This document shows, in pieces, positions 6,577 through 9,145 of a stretch of DNA of 9,145 nt; position 1 is the first letter of the stretch, and each line of letters opens with the position of its first letter. The DNA comes from JBASEY01 sp964404285 (lineage in GTDB: Bacteria > CSSED10-310), in NCBI GenBank assembly GCA_964404285.1, contig CAYOJK010000042.1, positions 1-9,145 of the forward strand, written 5' to 3'. The translations under genes were made by a program, and so were the position numbers. The notes beneath the pieces were generated by a model that made no database searches, was not told the DNA's origin, and saw nothing but the letters and a program-made list of their open reading frames with translations.

Positions 6577-7986
6577 ATGGCTGTTGAAAACAAGATCGTT
6601 ACAATAAAGAAAAGAACAGGCGCGCTGGTTCCTTTTGATCCGGAACGAATTCAAAAAGCGATTCTGAAAGCAACTCAAGATATAGGTGGATTCAAACAGG
6701 ACATCATTCCTGATACGATCTACAGCGCTTTCAAAGAAAAAACCGATGATGAGATCGCTGCGCTGTTGACCGATGACGTCATTATGTGCCTCAACTCACA
6801 CCAATCCTATCAAAATCCGATTTCTGCCCCTGATGTCGAAACTGTCCAAAATCATGTTGTCCACGTGTTGCGAAGCCGTGGTTTTGTCGATACGGCGGAT
6901 GTCTATGAGACCTATCGATGGGGAAAGGCGCGGGTCAGGGAAGGCGAATTGACCCAAGAGCAGTTTGCGAGTTCCGGTTATCCCCGAGCAGAAATGGATG
7001 CGCAGTATCGGTGGAATTGTCAGCATAATTGTGAAACTATACAAAAACTGAATGCATGGGTGTTAAGCGGCCGGTTCAAGGACTTGGTGGACGCCTCTAT
7101 CGCCGAATACGATCACCAACTCGATCAAGTCGCCACGCTTTTTCTGGCTAAAAAAGGCGCCCGTATTTTTTTTATTGCCGGGCCATCTTCATCGGGAAAA
7201 ACTTCGACCACATCTAAGTTGGCGCAACGATTGGCTAAAGAAGGCTTACGATTCCATGAGCTGAACCTGGACGATTATTTTAAAGGCCTTTCGGAATACC
7301 CACGGGATGCTTTCGGTGATTGGGACTTTGAAACACCACAGTCTCTTAGACTGGATTTGATCAATCAGCACCTTGTCGAATTGCTCGACGGCAAAACTAT
7401 TTACAAGCCCATCTATGATTTCAAACTGGGCCGAAGCGTGCTGGAGGCTGAAGAGGTGCGTATCGAATCAGATGAAATCCTGCTGCTGGACAGCCTGCAC
7501 GGCCTTTATCCACCAATGACATCCTGTGTGCCTGAAACAGTCAAATTCAAGTTGTTTATCGAAGCGTTCAGTATGATCAGACATGGTGACGGAACAGATG
7601 GTATAATAACCAAAGGCACGGATATCAGAATGCTGCGCCGTATGCTGCGTGACCGAACCCAACGAAACCATCAGCCACAAATGACGCTGGGACACTGGCA
7701 TTTCGTTCGAAAAGGCGAACTCAGGGATATGATACCTTATATCAAAACCGTTGATTACGTCATGAACGGTGGGCTGTCGTTTGAATTGCCGGTACTGAAA
7801 ACTGTCATGGGAAACGAGTTTCCAGATCCGAAATGGTTTTTAAATCAAGGTCGATTGGACGCTTATATCAGGGGTGAGCGTGTCAGACGGATTCTGGAGA
7901 CGTTGATGTCTGTAAAAGATTTGTCGCCGACTGTCATACCGGAAGATTGCCATTTGCGGGAGTTTATTGGAGGTCTGAAACTTTAG
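6577..7986 (+). CDS. ATP-cone fused to a uridine-kinase-like P-loop kinase
   Basis: The 469-residue protein has two parts. Residues about 6-112 look like an ATP-cone, the nucleotide-sensing module of ribonucleotide reductase and NrdR: VTIKKRTGALVPFDPERIQKAI, then a second half ending VVHVLRSRGFVDTADVYETYR. Residues about 195-469 are a uridine/phosphoribulokinase-like kinase: Walker A GPSSSGKT (202-209), LDDYF (231-235), YDFKLG (280-285), LLLDSLHGLYP (302-312), the basic RRMLRDRTQR lid (354-363) and the C-terminal LREFIGG (460-466). The last two match nucleoside kinases that normally carry an N-terminal TGS/threonyl-tRNA-synthetase-like module. The usual Glu-Gly of the EGIHG motif is Asp305-Ser306 here. 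It probably phosphorylates a nucleoside or similar small molecule under ATP/dATP control; the substrate is not known. ATG 6577 has only a weak GAG site and lies 20 bases after the barrel gene, so the two are likely co-transcribed. Confidence 0.8.
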   Translation: MAVENKIVTIKKRTGALVPFDPERIQKAILKATQDIGGFKQDIIPDTIYSAFKEKTDDEIAALLTDDVIMCLNSHQSYQNPISAPDVETVQNHVVHVLRSRGFVDTADVYETYRWGKARVREGELTQEQFASSGYPRAEMDAQYRWNCQHNCETIQKLNAWVLSGRFKDLVDASIAEYDHQLDQVATLFLAKKGARIFFIAGPSSSGKTSTTSKLAQRLAKEGLRFHELNLDDYFKGLSEYPRDAFGDWDFETPQSLRLDLINQHLVELLDGKTIYKPIYDFKLGRSVLEAEEVRIESDEILLLDSLHGLYPPMTSCVPETVKFKLFIEAFSMIRHGDGTDGIITKGTDIRMLRRMLRDRTQRNHQPQMTLGHWHFVRKGELRDMIPYIKTVDYVMNGGLSFELPVLKTVMGNEFPDPKWFLNQGRLDAYIRGERVRRILETLMSVKDLSPTVIPEDCHLREFIGGLKL

Positions 7987-8029
7987 TTTTGCCCCCTGCG
8001 AAATAGGGTAAGGGAAAAGAGGACGGGAT

Positions 8030-8998
8030 ATGGATAGTTCCACGGGAGCAGGAAAACAGAAATATGGTATGCCTACCAAAGCCGACGACGGATTGATCAG
8101 CTCCGTCGTTGCTGATTTGTGTGCTGCTGCAACGGGAAATAAAATACGACTGCGCCGCAAATCAACCCAGCATCCAGCGCCATCTGCTATTCGGATAGCC
8201 GAGATTCTGGAAAATTTTCGGATGGCCTTGTTTCCTGGTTTTTTCGGTTCGACATGTATAACGGACGAGATGTTACCCTATTATCTGGGCGCTGTTCTTG
8301 ATAAGACGCGGATTCTGCTGGAAACACAAATTGCTCAGGGTTTTTGCTATGAATGCACCGATCAAGATTGTTCCGTCATCAAAGAAAAATGTGTCGATCG
8401 AGCATGTAAAATTGCAGAAAAATTGTTGATTCAATTGCCGCATATCAGACGGTACCTGTTGACGGATATCCAAGCCGCTTATGAAGGTGATCCGGCGGCA
8501 TCGTCTATCGATGAAGTCATTTTCAACTATCCCGGTGTCCTGGCTATCACCCATCACCGTATCGCCCATGAATTGTACCAACTTCGGGTGCCATTGATTC
8601 CCCGTATTATTTCTGAGCACACATTTCGTTTGACGGGTATCGATATTCATCCGGGCGCTGAGATTGAAGACCATTTCTTTATGGATCACGGCTCGGGAAT
8701 TGTCATTGGAGAAACCTGTAAAATCGGCAGTCATGTGCGGATATTTCAAGGTGTGACCCTTGGCGCTACTAGGATTCCGCCGGATAAAAAAGGTAACCCG
8801 GTTAAAGGTATCGAGCGCCATCCAATCGTGGAAGACAATGTTGTCATTTATCCGGGTGCGACACTGCTAGGCCGTATCACTATCGGCGCCGGATCGGTGA
8901 TCGGCGGAAATGTCTGGCTGACGAAAAATGTGCCGCCGAACAGTAAAATTACTCAAAAACCGGTAACTCGAACATCATCGACTAAGAGCGCTACCTGA
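8030..8998 (+). CDS. cysE: Serine O-acetyltransferase, long EpsC-type
   Basis: The 322-residue enzyme transfers acetyl from acetyl-CoA to L-serine, the first committed step of cysteine synthesis. Residues 50-195 form the helical N-terminal part with RRYLLTDIQAAYEGDPAASS (140-159), YPGVLAITHHRIAHEL and PLIPRI. Residues 200-300 are the left-handed beta-helix of hexapeptide repeats: TGIDIHPGAEI, FMDHGSGIVIGET, HVRIFQGVTLGA, GIERHPIVEDNVVIYPGATLLG and GAGSVIGGNVWL. Asp205, His220 and His264 sit where the catalytic Asp143, His158 and His193 of E. coli CysE are. The product is longer than E. coli CysE (273). The extra N-terminal part carries a cysteine cluster at 106-126. A GAGGA site (8019-8023) six bases before ATG 8030 fixes the start. 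The gene follows the kinase by 43 bases. Regulation by cysteine at the C-terminal tail, as in E. coli, cannot be judged because this tail is of a different type. Confidence 0.9.
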   Translation: MDSSTGAGKQKYGMPTKADDGLISSVVADLCAAATGNKIRLRRKSTQHPAPSAIRIAEILENFRMALFPGFFGSTCITDEMLPYYLGAVLDKTRILLETQIAQGFCYECTDQDCSVIKEKCVDRACKIAEKLLIQLPHIRRYLLTDIQAAYEGDPAASSIDEVIFNYPGVLAITHHRIAHELYQLRVPLIPRIISEHTFRLTGIDIHPGAEIEDHFFMDHGSGIVIGETCKIGSHVRIFQGVTLGATRIPPDKKGNPVKGIERHPIVEDNVVIYPGATLLGRITIGAGSVIGGNVWLTKNVPPNSKITQKPVTRTSSTKSAT

Positions 8999-9130
8999 GC
9001 AGAGTCTCAACTGCAACAGATCACCGCGGACGATCCGGACGAAACGGAACGTTATGAAGAGGCTCAAAAAGCCTATTTGGACAGCGTGATAACAGGGCTC
9101 ACTTTTGCTTTTTATCGGGTTTTATGCTAA
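8999..9130 (+). other. Open, coding-like continuation of the acetyltransferase frame
   Basis: After the TGA at 8996-8998 the same frame stays open for 43 codons to TAA 9128-9130. It reads AESQLQQITADDPDETERY (the first 19 residues) and continues EEAQKAYLDSVITGL. The composition is acidic and helix-like, and codon choice resembles the neighbouring genes. No start codon with a ribosome site lies within it. It could be a former C-terminal extension cut off by a nonsense change, a fragment of another gene, or spacer. Positions 9131-9145 hold only AT-rich sequence up to the window end. Confidence 0.35.
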
Positions 9131-9145
9131 AAATTTATGGATTTA

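Noticed and set aside
8273..8821. 182-codon minus-strand ORF
   Set aside because: It lies wholly inside the well-supported serine acetyltransferase gene, has no recognisable motif and no ribosome site.

Overview
The window is a bacterial chromosomal segment of moderate, rather AT-leaning composition with six complete protein genes, one gene cut off at the left edge and a few short control-like stretches. Shine-Dalgarno sites are clear at several starts, for example AGGAGGT, AAGGAG and GAGGA, which argues against a typical Bacteroidota genome. The mix of genes is a DUF3078-type outer-membrane barrel, a long EpsC/CysE-type serine acetyltransferase, a uridine-kinase-like enzyme ending in the LREFIGG motif, and a large HEAT-repeat protein. 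This fits a Gram-negative anaerobe-type lineage such as a deltaproteobacterial or FCB/KSB1-like group. That placement is inference from protein style and is not certain.

Layout. Positions 1-29 hold the first codons of a leftward gene with an excellent ribosome binding site. Positions 43-398 form a divergent control region with an inverted repeat, a terminator-like hairpin and several mini-ORFs. A rightward pair follows: a Wzx/MviN-type polysaccharide flippase (best start 399) and, overlapping it by ATGA, a family-6-like hypoxanthine/uracil DNA glycosylase. These converge on a leftward 1032-residue HEAT-repeat protein (2257-5355) whose two helical halves are separated by a Gly/Asp/Pro-rich low-complexity linker of about 108 residues. 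A second divergent region (5356-5611) leads into a rightward cluster: outer-membrane barrel protein (5612-6556), ATP-cone/uridine-kinase-like fusion (6577-7986) and serine O-acetyltransferase (8030-8998). Gaps there are 20 and 43 bases, so co-transcription is likely. After the acetyltransferase stop, the same frame stays open and looks coding for 43 more codons.

How the genes may work together. The flippase points to export of a lipid-linked polysaccharide, and the left-edge gene might belong to the same locus, but only nine complete codons are visible. The glycosylase is a base-excision repair enzyme with no evident link to the flippase beyond shared translation. The right-hand cluster joins an envelope protein to a nucleotide-sensing kinase and the first committed step of cysteine synthesis; no single pathway ties them together. 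I see no mobile element, CRISPR array, tRNA or rRNA. The points most worth checking are the ATP-cone in the place where I expect a TGS/threonyl-tRNA-synthetase-like module, the glycine-rich linker of the HEAT protein, and the open reading frame beyond the acetyltransferase stop.
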